Origin: Ulva prolifera
Lineage: Eukaryota; Chlorophyta; Ulvophyceae; Ulvales; Ulvaceae
Reading direction: 5' to 3'
Assembly (NCBI GenBank): GCA_023078555.1
Contig: CM041197.1
Location: forward strand, 8,154,842-8,218,841
DNA: 64,000 bases
Position 1 is the stretch's first letter. The number at the start of each line of letters is the position of its first letter. Below, in pieces: positions 12,445 to 24,717 of this stretch. The notes beneath the pieces were generated by a model, which searched no databases, was not told where the DNA came from, and was given only the letters and a program-made list of their open reading frames with translations. The position numbers and the translations under genes are program-made.

Positions 12445-13339
12445 ATGTCAGACGGCGTTCAGCGAGGTAGTGATCACGGACATGGAGTCGAAGTGGGTGG
12501 GAGTGCGCATATGGAGGAAGGCCAAGATGACAGCGCAATCAAAACTCTTCAAGCGATAGCCAAATCAAGCAAAATGCTGAAGGCTGGGCATGCTTTGGTG
12601 GATAAGCAAAGCATACAAAAACGTTTTGCTGGTGCTCCGGGACCAACATCATTGTACAGGTATGATAAACCTAGCATTGCAGTACACACAGTGACCCTAC
12701 GATGCACACGTCTTTACCTGCTCAATAGCCTTCACTCCTGTTTGAGTATGCAGCCACCCGTCGTTTTCATTGTTCAAGCTGGTCGGAATGGAACCGTTGG
12801 GTCCTCCAAGAGCAGCCCTCTTTGATATCGACGAAAAATTCATGCATGCAATACCCGCACATGTGGGGAAAACAAATTTGTCAACAGAGGACCTCGGCAT
12901 TCTTGTGTCCGAACCCGAGAAGCCAGTCGCCCCAGCGGTAATGAGTCCAAAAGTGCAGCACAAGCATGAAAAGCATGCAAAAAAAGAGAAGAAGGAGAAG
13001 AAGGTGTGCACACCTGTCCCTATGCTTGAACAATTAAATTGTAAGGCAGCTGTGTGACTGAAGAACCTCTGCACCAAAACATACCTGCAGCAATGTCTTC
13101 CCTGCAGAGCGTGTGTGGAAGCCGGTTCGGGAGGAATTCTTGCACTGTGTTTGCCTATACCAATTTGGTCTGCTGTAACACATTTTCGCTGCAGCCCTAT
13201 CTGGCATGGACATAGTGGGGCACGCGTGCAGGAAAAGAAAGAGAAAAAGGAAAAAAAGGAAAAGAAAGAGAAAAAAGAGAAAAAGGATAAAGAAAAGAAG
13301 TCAAGCAAGCGTAAGCGACCAGACGAAACGGCAGCGTGA
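12445..13339 (+). CDS. Nuclear-type protein with Lys/Glu repeat tail
   Basis: Three exons, 12445-12659, 12754-13003 and 13232-13339, join in frame (phase 2, then phase 0; donors GTATGA and GTGTGC; acceptors TATGCAG and CGTGCAG). The product is about 190 residues. The N-terminus is Gly/His/Glu-rich. The middle holds an alpha-helical stretch (AIKTLQAIAKSSKMLKAGHAL) and a 'FDIDEKFMHAIPAHVGKTNLS' block. The last quarter is a run of E-K-K units ending in a nuclear-localisation-like KKSSKRKRP. The layout (compact core plus Lys-rich tail) recalls Mediator subunit 19, but I cannot align its core convincingly, so no name is given. Exon 3 lies entirely within the low-complexity repeat. Confidence 0.6.
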
Positions 13340-16300
13340 CATGCCAAGCTTGCACCCTGTGGATCACGTCAGTTTTCTGCTTTTGTCTCACTGGATCAGG
13401 TATGATTTTCTGTGTACATCATCATGATGCACATGAATCTGAATTCCGCAGCCGTGCCTGATGATGTTGCTTGTCATTCTGGCATGCAGATCTGATTTGC
13501 AGGTGCCGGATGACCGTTGACATACCAAGAGGCTAAGCAAGGCAGTACTGTTTTGAAGATCAATGTATGAGGATCAAAATTGTCATGGCAGCTAGGGGCC
13601 AGCCACAGCAAATGACCCAAAACAGCCCAAGGCTGTCAGGTGATCATGTACACTCGGTCAAGCGTTGACCTGCATACCTGCCTGTGGGCTGATGGCACAG
13701 CACATTCTGCGCTGCACCACGTTCTCAGCAACTGCATCAACACCATTTTACGCCGCGCCTGGCCTATTGACCTGTGAAGTAGTAGAGAGCTGCAGCAGTG
13801 CCCCATCAGCACAGTGTATCTGTCAGTTCATTTTCTATGATTCGGGCCTACTGCATGCCCCAGCATCCTCGGTCTCACGTGCCAATTCTCTGGACATCAA
13901 TACACAGAAGCTGTTGCGCTGCCATCTGTGTCAGTGGTGCTGATGACCGAGAAGCAGCCGTTTCCTGGGGCAATGCTCATGAGTGCATGCCTAGATGGCA
14001 TTTGATGGTGTGTACCCTGAGGTACGTCATGGTTATGCAACCAGCGTTTGTGATGCGAGGCTCTTCGGAAGAATAATACGGTGACCGTAGCCAATTTTGT
14101 GGAGTTGTGCTGAAATAACCCGTTGTGCTCTTGCATGCACGATTCTGTACCACTGGGCACAGTGGAATGTTCCAGGCAGTGTTTACGCAACGATACGATG
14201 GACCTCTCAGATCATCTGCCTTGCAAGCATGTGTTGGTTTGAGGCTTCCTCACCGGTGCAAGTTACCGTTTGCAGTGTATTATGATCAGAATGCGTCGCG
14301 TGTGATCAATGTCAACATCATTTTCCGTAGCCGGCCATGCGCCTCCCAGCTGCTCGGGACAGCAGAGTAACCACTACTGCATAGTCACATCGACATGTTC
14401 ATTGCATCGAACTTCTCGGCCACGAACACCGGGAAATCATACAGCATTCTTGCATCGCCAGATGTACTTCTCCGCAACCACTTCGCCAACTGTCAGAGGA
14501 GCATAACATGTGACAACTTTGCATGCAATCCGCCAGCTTTCATGTGTATGTTGCTGTGAGGCAGGGTAGACTGGTCGGTGGGTGTGCAGAGTGAGACTGA
14601 CGAAGTCATTGCACACTGTGCTTCCCCAAACAGGCTGTGCAGAACACTTTTCAGCACAGCGTAATGCACGGCTGCTTTGCTCAGTACAACTCCGCTGCAT
14701 GCACACGGCCATGCAGCTCCCACAGGACCACTTGAGCCCACGTTCATCCGCTCTGCAATAGGCAATGTATGCCGCATGCACCTGTTGGCATGGAAGGTGC
14801 CCGGTAGTACTCATTGGAGACTTCTTCCAGGTTGCACGGCTTGTGGCGATCCAGTAACATGGCCGCTATACTGTCGCAACCACGCGCCAAGCTCAAGCGC
14901 CACATGCTGGCTTCAACAAGTCTTCCCTTTCCCCACACCATGACGCCATGCTGAGATTACACAGCTGCAGCATTCTGCAAGCAACCAATTCGAACGTCAT
15001 GTTCACATTCTGGCCGCCACCGCCTGGACATCTGATCGGCAAAAGTTCCAGTACACTTGATATCACTAGAAGTCAGGAACCACCTGCATATTTCCTTGTA
15101 CGTAGAGCAATAGGTGTGCCATCGAGCATTCATGGATGACTGCTGTTGAAAGAGTCCTCGAGATGTGTTGGGCCTGCTGGGATCAGCCACTGTGGAGATA
15201 CATCGACGTCACCACTGACCATCCTGATGTCTTGACATTCATGACATTGGGAGCTGCGGATGAACAAGATCGAGTCTTGGGGTGACGTGCTCTGTTTGAA
15301 CAGGACGTAGGAACCTCGTGCATCATGCTTGAATACTCTTTGTGAGTCTCCTGGTGCTGTCGGGTCGAGGGAATCATGTTGACCAGGGAAAATTCCGCTG
15401 TCAAGTCCAGGTACACATCATACAGTGCACCGATGCAGAGAGGATCGAAGGTTCAAGGACATACGAATACAGTGTTTTCCAGCATCGACTACTCCACCAC
15501 AGGCAGGCTGGGGTAGCGGCTCCACTTTGCAGAAGTGGACCTTGATGGGACCTGCTATTGCATCGTCTCTGTTGCCGAACCTGGAGCATTTGCAGCGCCG
15601 CGCTGTCCATGTGATGTTGGTGTAGTGGGCATGTTTGTGGACGCGCACGCGGTGGTTGTGTTTTGAACAGCAGGTATGAGAGCTTTGAGCAAACAGTGCC
15701 CGGATAGACTGCCCTCCATGCCTGGTCTGTGTGCTTTTTTAATCGACTCTGCTGCCACTCACAGGCACTCATAGCCTCGCCATACAACATGCCTGACTAC
15801 TGGCCGTCCGCTTTGATCGGGGTCCAGTTGGGCGTCGGATATGCAGTGAAACAACACTTGCAACTCGGAACAATGACAACCACGCCAGGATGGCGACTTA
15901 TCGCCAGTGATGTGCAAAAGGTGGCGAAACATTGCTACGTCTCTGCCGGCTGCCAAGCAGAAAGTCCACACCATGTCATGGGTACATGTACATTGGTCAT
16001 GCTATCTGCATTTCCAGACGATGGATGTACCGATGTTCAGAATCGCGACATCGCGATGGTGATATTGCTCAGATTGTAGCATGTTGTCCAGGAAACGCAA
16101 TTGCACTAAGCTTGTTTTTGCCATCTACCGTGCACCTGCTCTGCTCCTCAAAGTGGTGACAAGCTACTTACATCTGAGCCGATGCCCCTTCACACCGACC
16201 AGAATTGGGCAGAGCACCAGCATTCAATGTAAAGATGCCGACTTCCAGTCAACAGTGCATGCGTTGCAGCACTTGACACTGCTGAGTCATGACGCCGTTG

Positions 16301-16550
16301 CCTGCGCTTGCGCCTGCAGGCAGCAGGCACCTCATGTGCTGCTCATCAGCTGTTCCGCCCGCAGTGGCGCACCACTACCGCAATGCCATAAACTCCATAC
16401 ACAGTGCTGGCCAGAGCCTCGAGCACAGCTGCTCAAGTCAGATGCTGGCTGATTGAAGGCTCACCTTCCCAGGTGTTTCGACGATTGAAGCCATGACGCC
16501 ATGGCTCAATTGTGGTCAGTGTTGCAAGCTGGTTCGTCGTGAATTGAGCT
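13340..16550. other. Intergenic, repeat-bearing region
   Basis: No supported gene in about 3.2 kb. Open frames of 60-130 codons overlap on both strands without splice consistency. Only the R2 copy at 14842-14883 is recognisable. Confidence 0.4.
14842..14883. repeat. Palindromic element R2, short copy
   Basis: This shares the R2 left arm (tgtggcgatccagtaacatg, then gccgctat) with the copies at 6753 and 42362. The right arm has decayed (ctgtcgcaaccac). The shared centre 'atggccgctata' links it most closely to the 42.36 kb copy. Confidence 0.65.
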
Positions 16551-17366
16551 TCAAGCTGCCACTAGGAGTTCGCGTATGTAAGGCGGAGTGTCAGGGTGTG
16601 ATGCTGCAGGCAGGGCTGCGGCCTGTTCGGGCACTCGGATGAAGGTGTAGTGCAGAATGCTGCACTCTAAAAACTCGTCTCCGCACTTCTGCCAGCCCAA
16701 CGATTCGTAGAATTTTGCCACCCTGGTCTGGCCATGTAGCTTTGGCAAAAGGGCTGGGTACTTTTCATCGCGCACTTGCTGCATGTGCTCCATGATTGCT
16801 CGTCCAACACCCAGGCCGCGACACTTTTCTAACACGGCCACCTACAGCAGCAAAATAGATTTGCAGGACCTTGAAGGTCTGCTGGAGCAGCGTGATGTGC
16901 TCAAACCGCTTTGACAGGATGTTCTAGCTCATGTGCCCACTGCATGGTGTCACAGCAGCGGATCGACACGAGTAGATGGTATGTCCCCAGTTCGAAAGAT
17001 CCATTACTATACGTCATGTCCGATAGGCTGTCGGCATCCGTGCCATATGCAGGAACAGGAGACTGGGGCAGGCAGCCGTGGGGCAGCTGTTGGGCAGCTG
17101 TGCGGCAGAACGGGCAAGCCAACATCGATCGCAATGCATCGTGCGCACACCCGCTCAAACTTAATGAATTTATTGTCGATTGGCCGTAGCCTGCCTGTTC
17201 CGACTGGCTCATCGCCTACGAAAGCGATGTAGTGCTGAACGGCATCATCAAACTCATCCATCTCCGCGTCTTTAGGAACATCCTGTCCCACAACAAAAAC
17301 TTCGAAGCGTATTTTGAAGCAAATCTGTCGCTCCTCTTCTGTCTGCGTTGGACGAACCGAGATCAT
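16551..17366 (-). CDS. GNAT-family N-acetyltransferase
   Basis: Two exons, 17366-17151 and 16841-16551, are separated by a 309-base intron (donor GTGTGC, acceptor GCTGTAG, phase 0) and encode 168 residues. The N-terminal part has the typical first strand and helix (MISVRPTQTEEERQ..IRFEVFVVGQDVP), an acidic 'DEFD' loop and the strand 'GTGRLR'. The exon junction restores the motif-A strand 'FERVAVLEKCRGLGVG', including the acetyl-CoA-binding R/Q-x-x-G-x-G/A signature (RGLGVG), followed by helix 'AIMEHMQQ' and the late 'AKFYESLGW' motif. GNAT enzymes transfer acetyl from acetyl-CoA to an amine; the substrate cannot be told. It resembles the short ElaA-like group of bacteria and algae. The ATG chosen is the last in-frame Met before the GNAT core. 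Normal family length. Confidence 0.9.
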
Positions 17367-17864
17367 TGCGGAGTGAACGCAGATGGCACAGACTATATAT
17401 TGAGGGCATGCAGCACGTATACGACGACACTGTACATACCAACGCATTGGACAGCTAGCCATACGCTGGTAGGTGTAGTCCTGTAGAGTGTGCCGACGTT
17501 CCAAGTACCTGCTGTTGGCGCGGCAACTCCTGCTGCAAGTCCATATGATGCCATGCATGCACAACAATTCGTGCATCCTGCCTGTTGTGTGGTACACCCA
17601 CAATCAAATGTGCCCTGCTGTTGACCCATTCAAATTCAGCTGCCAAATCCTACAAGGTCGAGTCCGGCTGGCTACAGTACAGGCACAACACCACCGATCA
17701 GCACACTACACCAGGAAAGGGCATCGGCCAGGTACGCCTTGGTGGGCAACAAACTAAACCCCTCACCTGACCACCAGCAAGAATGATGACAACGGTACCC
17801 CGAGATGGTCATAGGGATGGCAAGATGCGCCACGGCTGGGATACCAGAGGAAACGCCTACACAA

Positions 17865-17947
17865 TCGGCATATGTGGTCCCAATAACTCGGCGTTGTCAA
17901 TGTCCAATAGGATACGGCTCAGTAAATACAAATTCACTTGACTTTAC
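17865..17947 (+). repeat. Interspersed repeat R1, copy 3 (5'-truncated)
   Basis: This begins at the R1 core (tcggcatatgtggtccc), passes gttgtcaatgtccaatagg and gatacggctcag, and ends in the T/A/C tail. The G-rich leader and the 'tttacccctt' segment are missing, so it is truncated at the 5' end. Confidence 0.8.
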
Positions 17948-20900
17948 ACATGGTCCCCCATGGGAGCTGCTCGGGTTCTGCAGCTGCTGCCTCCGCCCTA
18001 GGACAGCCAGCGCCAATCTCTCATGATCAATTCTGGGCTTCACCAGGATCCACCGCCGTAACCATTTGCCAGTGCTGCAACGCTCTGCTGTATGCTGGCA
18101 CATGCAGACGACAGCACAACTGCCTCACGATTCTTAAGATGTGTTGTACTGTGTGACCATGCTGCTTTCTGTGGCGGCAGCACGCGGCCTGCATGCCTCA
18201 ATTGATAGGACCCGTGTCTTAGGGTTGTCGATATCCCTAGGATCTAGCTGTGGAGCGAGGCGTACGTATGCATGCCTCACAGCACGTGCGTACGCTGCGC
18301 TGCCCAGAACCGACTTGAAGACAACACAGGCACATGAGTGGAGGTCTCACACGCAGGCCTAGGTGTGTTACAAGGACAAAGGCAGCAAGGCGGGCAGCAC
18401 CGCGAAAGCAGCAAACAGACGAAGCAAACACCAAGACCAGGCCTAGGTGTGTGAGCCAGTACGGACAGTGTGCGTGAGGTGGTGCACATGCGGCAGGGAC
18501 TGCTGGCGGCCCAGGTGTCAGGGATGGTACGGCCCCCACGCCAGCAGCATCTCAGGACCCGCTCAGCACGATCCCTGGAGCAGGGTGGTCTCAGTATACG
18601 CCTGTGCCGCATGACACAGGGCTCAACATCCCAGTACTGCCAGTCTGCTCCGGCCGTGCGGCCAGTCACTGAATGGCAGGCTCTGTCTGGTCACTGGTGA
18701 CGAGGCTCGTCGATGTGCCCGGAGGCATGACAGATATCGACCACTGCATTTGGGGGTGCATGATCACGTGGCCATATCCATACTCTGCATCATGTTGCCC
18801 CGGCCAGACAGGCTCGGACTCACTGCTGTGCGCAGCCTACTGCGTGTGCGCGCACGTCTGTGTTTGCACAGCCACGTCCATAGGGTCATTGACAACTCGA
18901 AACCAGTGCGACGGTGCCACAATCAAGATACAAGAATAACAAATTAGGTCCAGTGGCACTGCCGCTGCAGCTGTGGACCATGGCATGCCGCACACAGGTG
19001 CTACAGAATGGTGCAGTGGCCGGTGAGCTTGGCAACTCGAGCCACCGCTGCCGCCCATGCATTCATGCAATGCTGCCTTGCAATGACGTCGCCATGTGGC
19101 CACCATCCACTCAGATGGCCCCGCCCAACGATATGAGCCACACAGCTGTGGTCATGTTGCACGCCCACTTCTGTCGGGGCTTTGTCCACCTGCTGAAGCT
19201 GCATAAGGTGGAGCTCGGTCAGTGGGTGCAGCAGTGTTGTCCTGTGATGTGAAGAAATATCTTGTGGCAGTATTCTCTAGCAAGCCATGCACGGGTATGC
19301 ATCGCCCTGCGAAGGTAATCATGCAGCGTGAGGTGGATACGTGGAGTTCCAATGGCACTCTGCAAGTGCAGCGCTGTCCTCCAGCAATCGGCGGCCTACA
19401 ACAAGCAATGCCAAATCTTCTGTATTGTATTGGTCCCAAAGTACAGCGGCGTAGATGATCCGCGGGGACAAACAGTAACAGGTGGCCATCCAGAGCATCC
19501 AAACAATTGCACGGTCAAATGATCAATTGGCAAGCGCACTCGTGCAGAGCAACGCAGCAAGATAGGCAGGTCATATTCAGCAGGCTCTGCTCTAGGCAGG
19601 TCCGATGACATGCTTGTTTCTGCATTGACATAGGCGCTCGAGGCCGCATGCATGCACCCATCGTAGCATGTGGCCACAAACACAACATGCACAGCGATGC
19701 CTTGAGGCCGTACAGTCTCCAGATTTATGTTGGTGCCAATACAGTACACACGCTGAGACCCCTGAACACCTGGATGAACACTGGGCCCCGACACGCTTGG
19801 AAGCCACGGCGGGGGGGGGATCCCTGTGTTGAGTACAACCACAACCCTCAGAGCTTCCACGATATGAGCAAGACACAGCAGACAGACGCATGCGACGGCA
19901 GCTGAGGGTGACAAGCAAGGCTGTCAGGCCTAGGCTGTGCATGTGCGCCACTTCTGCTGATGCGAGCTGCTCCACTGCAGACGCTGGCTGAACCCAGGTG
20001 AATGAAGATGAAAGGCAGTCTGCCTGCAGCATGTCAAGCAGCAACTGGGATTCTGGTTCCTGGGCTGGAGCTGCCCCATCTAGATTGTGATTGTGCGAAT
20101 GCTCCCATCAGTGCATGTGGCCAGTTGTAAGCAGCCGCCTCTGCGGACATGCCAGGACTCAGAGCTGTGAGAGGCTTCAGGAGTGACGGTGTGGCTGTAA
20201 CATGTGATGAGCATGTGTGGGACACGCGAATTCGTCCGACAGCTGCTGTCAACACGAACGGCCTGCAATAGCTCATGGCTTTACCTGTGCCATTCGCGCA
20301 ACCCCCCTGCACCATCGTGTGCGCCACAACATACTGCACGCCGAAAAGAGAAGGGTATCTTGGCAAGATTGAAGGGCATCATTGAAGGGAAGCCGATATG
20401 GCCCTGATCAGTCAGGTTGCACCTCCTGGCCTAATGAACCTCAGCAGAAGTCCTCAAACGTTGCGCCGGGCTGTGTGTTTGACTGCAGCCATACACATTG
20501 CTTTGCTGTGACAGAGCCAAATCGAGCAGCAATGGCGAATGTAAGATGCATTTTGACGTAGCCGGACTGACGGTCGACGTGATAACAAGCTTATCTCACG
20601 AGATAGTCATGGAGCGATTGAGTGTCCTCAGTTTCAAACCTAGAACAATGAACAGGCTTGCTGAACGTTGTGCCCATTGACCCAAGTGCCACTTACGCCT
20701 CAGCGATTGTCTGACCCGCGGGCTGTCACGTATCCGCACTCAGAGTGTTGATTAACCGCGGCGTCCTCCGTCTGTGGGTAGCGCCCTTCACGACACCCTG
20801 CCCATACGATTTCTGTAACATCGAACATGATTGTCTGGCCGTAGCGACTACTCAAAATCAAGCAGCGCTGCACCGCCCGGTGGGTCACACGTCAGGTGCG

Positions 20901-21207
20901 ACGGAGCATTCAAGAACAATTTTGTTCCGTCAAAAAATCCAACGTGTCTCGTCCGCCATATCTACGTTGCGCAAGAGGTGTGTCTATGGCTGCCTCTAAC
21001 CTCTCCAAAATGGACTCTTCCATACGACGCATCGTTTTATGAATGTAGTGGGCGCATGTCGCATTTATTCAGGTGGCATGCCCGGTGCTGCGTTCGTTCA
21101 TGTTTCTGAACGAGATGCCCTTCGAGAGACAAAGCACGCCCTGAGTGTCTGATGAATGGATATTGTGGAATTTTTGTGCGCTTTCACTCGTTTCTGCACG
21201 CACGCAG
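17948..21207. other. Repeat-rich spacer before the M-gene cluster
   Basis: No supported gene. R3 copy 2 lies at 18362-18440. A minus frame at 19914-19396 (about 170 codons) begins with a signal-peptide-like stretch, but it has no paralogue, domain or splice partner. A G8 tract lies near 19811-19818. Confidence 0.4.
18362..18440. repeat. Interspersed repeat R3, copy 2
   Basis: Matches 7198-7290 in order: acaaggacaaag, then a gap, then ggcagcaccgc, then A/C-rich sequence. The words 'cctaggtgtgt' flank it on both sides (about 18359 and 18442), which may mark a duplicated junction. Confidence 0.5.
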
Positions 21208-21214
21208 GTGAAAT

Positions 21215-21654
21215 ATGGACAAGATCCGCGAAATTTTCTTCCCCAAGCCTAAACCGGTCGTGGTACTCAAGGTCGAGGTGGAGAAATCCAATCGCATGTC
21301 ATGGGACAGAGCACTTCTCGCTACCGAAGGTGCTGTTGGTGTTGGCCAGGGATTGTCGATGCTGGTCAATCCAAGCAAAGCGCAAGTGAGCCCCGTACTG
21401 CTGAGATTGTGTGGTGACGGCAGGATGCATTCGTCACCCCGGTATCCTTACCACATCCAAATGAAAACGAACGATTCTGATCATGCAGCTGTTGCTTGCA
21501 GGACAGCGTGTTGACTTCAACCGCCAAACGCAATGACGTTGCCACCCGTGTTGCTGGCTCAGCCCTGCTCTTGACGTCTGGGTTTGTCATGAAGTCAGGC
21601 CTGGACAAGGACAAAAAGAAAAATAAGAAGTGCGATTCCCATGCAGAAGATTGA
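21215..21654 (+). CDS. M1: small helical membrane protein, tandem family
   Basis: Two exons, 21215-21385 and 21502-21654 (donor GTGAGC, acceptor TTGCAG, phase 0), encode 107 residues. Exon 1 carries a family motif also seen in M3 and M4: 'SWDRALLATEG', then a hydrophobic helix, then '..AQ' exactly at the splice junction. Exon 2 carries 'VATRVAGSALLLTSGFVM', aligned to the second helix of the relatives. It then ends early in a Lys-rich tail (DKDKKKNKK) instead of continuing to the third helix and separate last exon of M3 and M4. A splice acceptor lies 7 bases before the ATG, so a 5' UTR intron is likely. Function unknown. It is probably a short divergent member with fewer helices. Confidence 0.65.
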
Positions 21655-22754
21655 TGCACCATGCAGGCATTCACTCTGTGCAATGGTGTTGAACTTCCGC
21701 TGGTCACTGCCACGCACACCGCGCTTTCCAAGTGATGCGACACCATACCACCATCACGTGCATGAATGTATAATCGTGAGTGTGTGCCTACTGGACATGC
21801 GATGCTGCTGGCTGACTTCGAGCCACTACCAACTTGCACAGATGTGGGTCAAGCTTGTATCCTAGGTGCATGGCACAAGGCAAACCGGCCCGGTGCACGC
21901 TCACAGCGCACAGTATTGTTTGACTTGCCACTGCCACGCTGAATTTCGCCGCATAGACAGTGTCCATGACTCATTGCTGAGTGTCTCAGTCTGCTGGAGT
22001 GCGGCCTCGGAATTGGACAAGCCGGAATTGTGCTCAGTCTGCCTGCATACATACAGTCTGCCTGCATACATAAGCACTGCAGTGCATGCTTCTTGTACCT
22101 TCCCAATGCCAAGCAATGAGTAGCATGGGGCAGATGGGTTCAAATCGCCTTACCTGTGGGCAGCCATGCCTCAGTCAAGCTCATCTCCGTAGCCGTTGCT
22201 GCGCTCTTCCTCCGCATCAGCGCCTGTCAAGTGTCCTGCATACTCGCAACAGGCAACCTTTGTCGACGCTTTGCCATGTCCGCTGCTCTCTGTTTGTGGT
22301 TTGTTGAGCTACATCTTGTCACAGCAACAATGTCCCGCCGAATGCATGAACGATGCACTGGTAACTCTGTCTTTGAACTGGCCCCGCCAGTCGTGGCTTT
22401 AGCGTCCAGCTCGCGCAGCCACGCGTTTTCAATGAGCATCCCAGCAAATGATCACTTGAATCTGCTGAGCGCGGCGAGTGTTTGGGTGGAGCTGTGGCAC
22501 CAAGTTCCGTGTTTGATGCTAGGCCCACTCGGACGTAGCAATTCATCCACCTGGTGCCTTGACCAGCAACGTGTTTCAGCCACAGCGATGCCACCGGGCG
22601 CCCTCACCCACACCGCTTCGAGCACCGCACAAGCAGTCACCATCAGCCTGTGGCCTGTCACGTCTCTGGGGCGCAGTGCCGATGCTCTGGCTTTCCATGC
22701 ACGAGCACATGTGTATGCGCACTGGCCTTCACTGTGTGTGAGCTGCTGCTGCAG

Positions 22755-22959
22755 GGCTGCCCGTGTCGCGGCGGTCGTGAGCACAGCCGCTGCCGTCGCC
22801 GCCCTAACGCAGCTCCGTGGCGCGCCCGACTCCCGAGCCACGCAGAGCGGCAAGATGAAGGTGATCGCCGCGGCGAGCGCCATCAACGCCGCCGCCTGCT
22901 TCGCGGGCAGCCGCGACTGCGACGGTGACGTCAAGGGCAAGGGCAGCTGCTGCAAGTGA
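22755..22959 (+). CDS. M2: C-terminal exon of a further M-family member
   Basis: A supported last exon only. After a CTGCAG acceptor the frame reads 'AARVAAVVSTAAAVAALTQL', aligned with the second helix of M1, M3 and M4. It then gives a Lys-containing loop and a third Ala-rich helix (KVIAAASAINAAACFAG), and stops at 22957-22959 with a Cys-containing tail (GKGSCCK). The upstream frame stays open but does not resemble exon 1 of the family, and I could not find the 'DxA-LT-EG' exon between 21.66 and 22.75 kb. It may be an intact gene with a diverged exon 1 or a 5'-truncated pseudogene. GC content is higher than in M1. A TGTAA polyadenylation-type word lies at about 23226, some 265 bases after the stop. 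Confidence 0.45.
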
Positions 22960-24709
22960 GCTGCTCGCAAGTGTGTGTGTGGTGTGATCCAGACAGCCGC
23001 GGCGCGGCCGCGGAGGCACGGCTGTGCAAGAGCCTCCGAGGAACAGCCTCGTGCTCCCTGGGACTGGCGGCTGGCTGGATGGTCATGCCCGCTTTGACGG
23101 TCTTGTGCAGGTGGTTTATGGGGAGATGTGTTGCTCTAGTGGCAGTGGTGCAGCTGGGCGTATGCCGCATGCGTGAGTGTGGCAGCCGGTCGCAGAATCT
23201 GTGCAGATAATGATACGGCCCCAGTGTAAGGCAGTGGTGTACATGCTGGCAGCAGACAGTCAGGTGGTACACGATGTGGTGCATGCTTTATGCAGTGCTG
23301 CGTGGTGTTGAGGTGTGCAGAATGCTGGAAGGCCACAGCGAATGCAGCACTGCACGTGGACCGCCTGCCGCAGCTGCGCGGTCGACTCGATGGCCTGCCC
23401 AGAGTTCATCTCACTGAGTTCTCGGATGCTCTTGTGCATATTTTTGTGGAACTTGTCACCATTGCATGCATCAGGACTTCGAGGAGGGGGTTCAGAAGCT
23501 GAAGCTTGTACTTGTACCGTTGCTCAACTCTGTGTTGTACTCAGCACTTACTATAGTGCGCATTCCATGGACATCGTGAAGGCTGGTGACATGTTGTCTG
23601 ACAACGGGAGTCGCCCAGATTGTGATGCGATACGTGAAACTGACTGGCAGACCATTGCACTTTGCGTGCGTGTCACATTGGCATCATCCTCACACTGAAG
23701 CGATGATGCTTGAAAAATTGGCTTGCTGCTACATGCACTGAGCAGGTCGCAGATGTGAGGGATGTAAGAAACTGTATGTCACCTGTCAAACGCTGTATGG
23801 AGAGCGTCGTTGAATTGCAGCCCCTTTCAGCTGCACGTAGTCTCACACTCCAGCCTGAGAATAGAGCAAGTGCCTTCGCTAGCAAAGTCTTCATTGATTG
23901 CTTGCCTGTGACCTCGTATTGCACGCAGTGTAGCACACTGTTCATGGAGGTAGGAAGTGCTTGCCGAAAACTGGACTAGCTTTGTGGTGTGCTCCACGAA
24001 GCAAGAGGTCATTGTACTCCCATATGGCAACACCACAGCTGTTTACTGTGGACAGCATCTCAGAGATAAGTATGGGTGTGTGCAATGCTTACCTATGTCC
24101 ATGAAGGCATGGACAGTTTCGAAAACTGCATGGTATACTTCAGGAGCTGAAAGTTGAAATGATGCTGGAATGCTACGTCACAGTTGTGAATAGGTCGCGA
24201 TTACTCGCAGACAGTGGCTCCCCAATGCCTGTTCCACACTTCCGAAGTTCAGCATATCTGTGAGTCATGGCTGTGAGACATGGCATGGCTGCCTTCATGC
24301 ACATCACTGACACCGATCCTCCACGTGAGTTCGTGCAATCCACACGACCTGTGGCTTGGACCGCTTGGGGACAGCATGGGCATGTCAGTGATGCGTGTCG
24401 TAGTCAGCTTGCACCGCGCAGTGCAACGCTCTCCACTGCCGGTGCGCCCTCGTGCGTGGCCCGCCCAACCATTGATGCATCAACCTATGGCGCGTGACTT
24501 TCTGCTGACCTGACGCATGGGGTGCGAAGGTGTGGCTCGCGCGATCGCGGCATCAAGTTGCGGGACAGAGATGAGGTTGTGGCGAGCCTGGCCATGTACA
24601 CAGAATCAGGTACCGCCGACGTAAGCACAAAGGCGCATGCCAGCGCGGACGAACGATTTCGCCAGTTCATTGAGGCCACAATCTGTTCTATAGAGCTGAA
24701 CGTGTGCTG
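22960..24709. other. Spacer between M2 and M3
   Basis: The first few hundred bases are probably M2 3' UTR. No other gene is supported. Open frames up to 127 codons lack motifs. Confidence 0.4.
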
Positions 24710-24717
24710 TATAAATA
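24710..24717 (+). promoter_or_regulatory. TATA-like box and 5' UTR exon of M3
   Basis: TATAAATA is followed by a C/A-rich stretch and an exon-like segment ending AAACAG before a GTGCGC donor at 24817. The matching acceptor (GTCGCAG) ends at 25472, six bases before the M3 ATG. This suggests a non-coding first exon and a 5' UTR intron of about 656 bases. It is inference from sequence words only. Confidence 0.35.

Noticed and set aside
12445-13339. Naming the Lys-rich gene MED19
   Set aside because: Only the layout fits; the conserved MED19 core could not be aligned.
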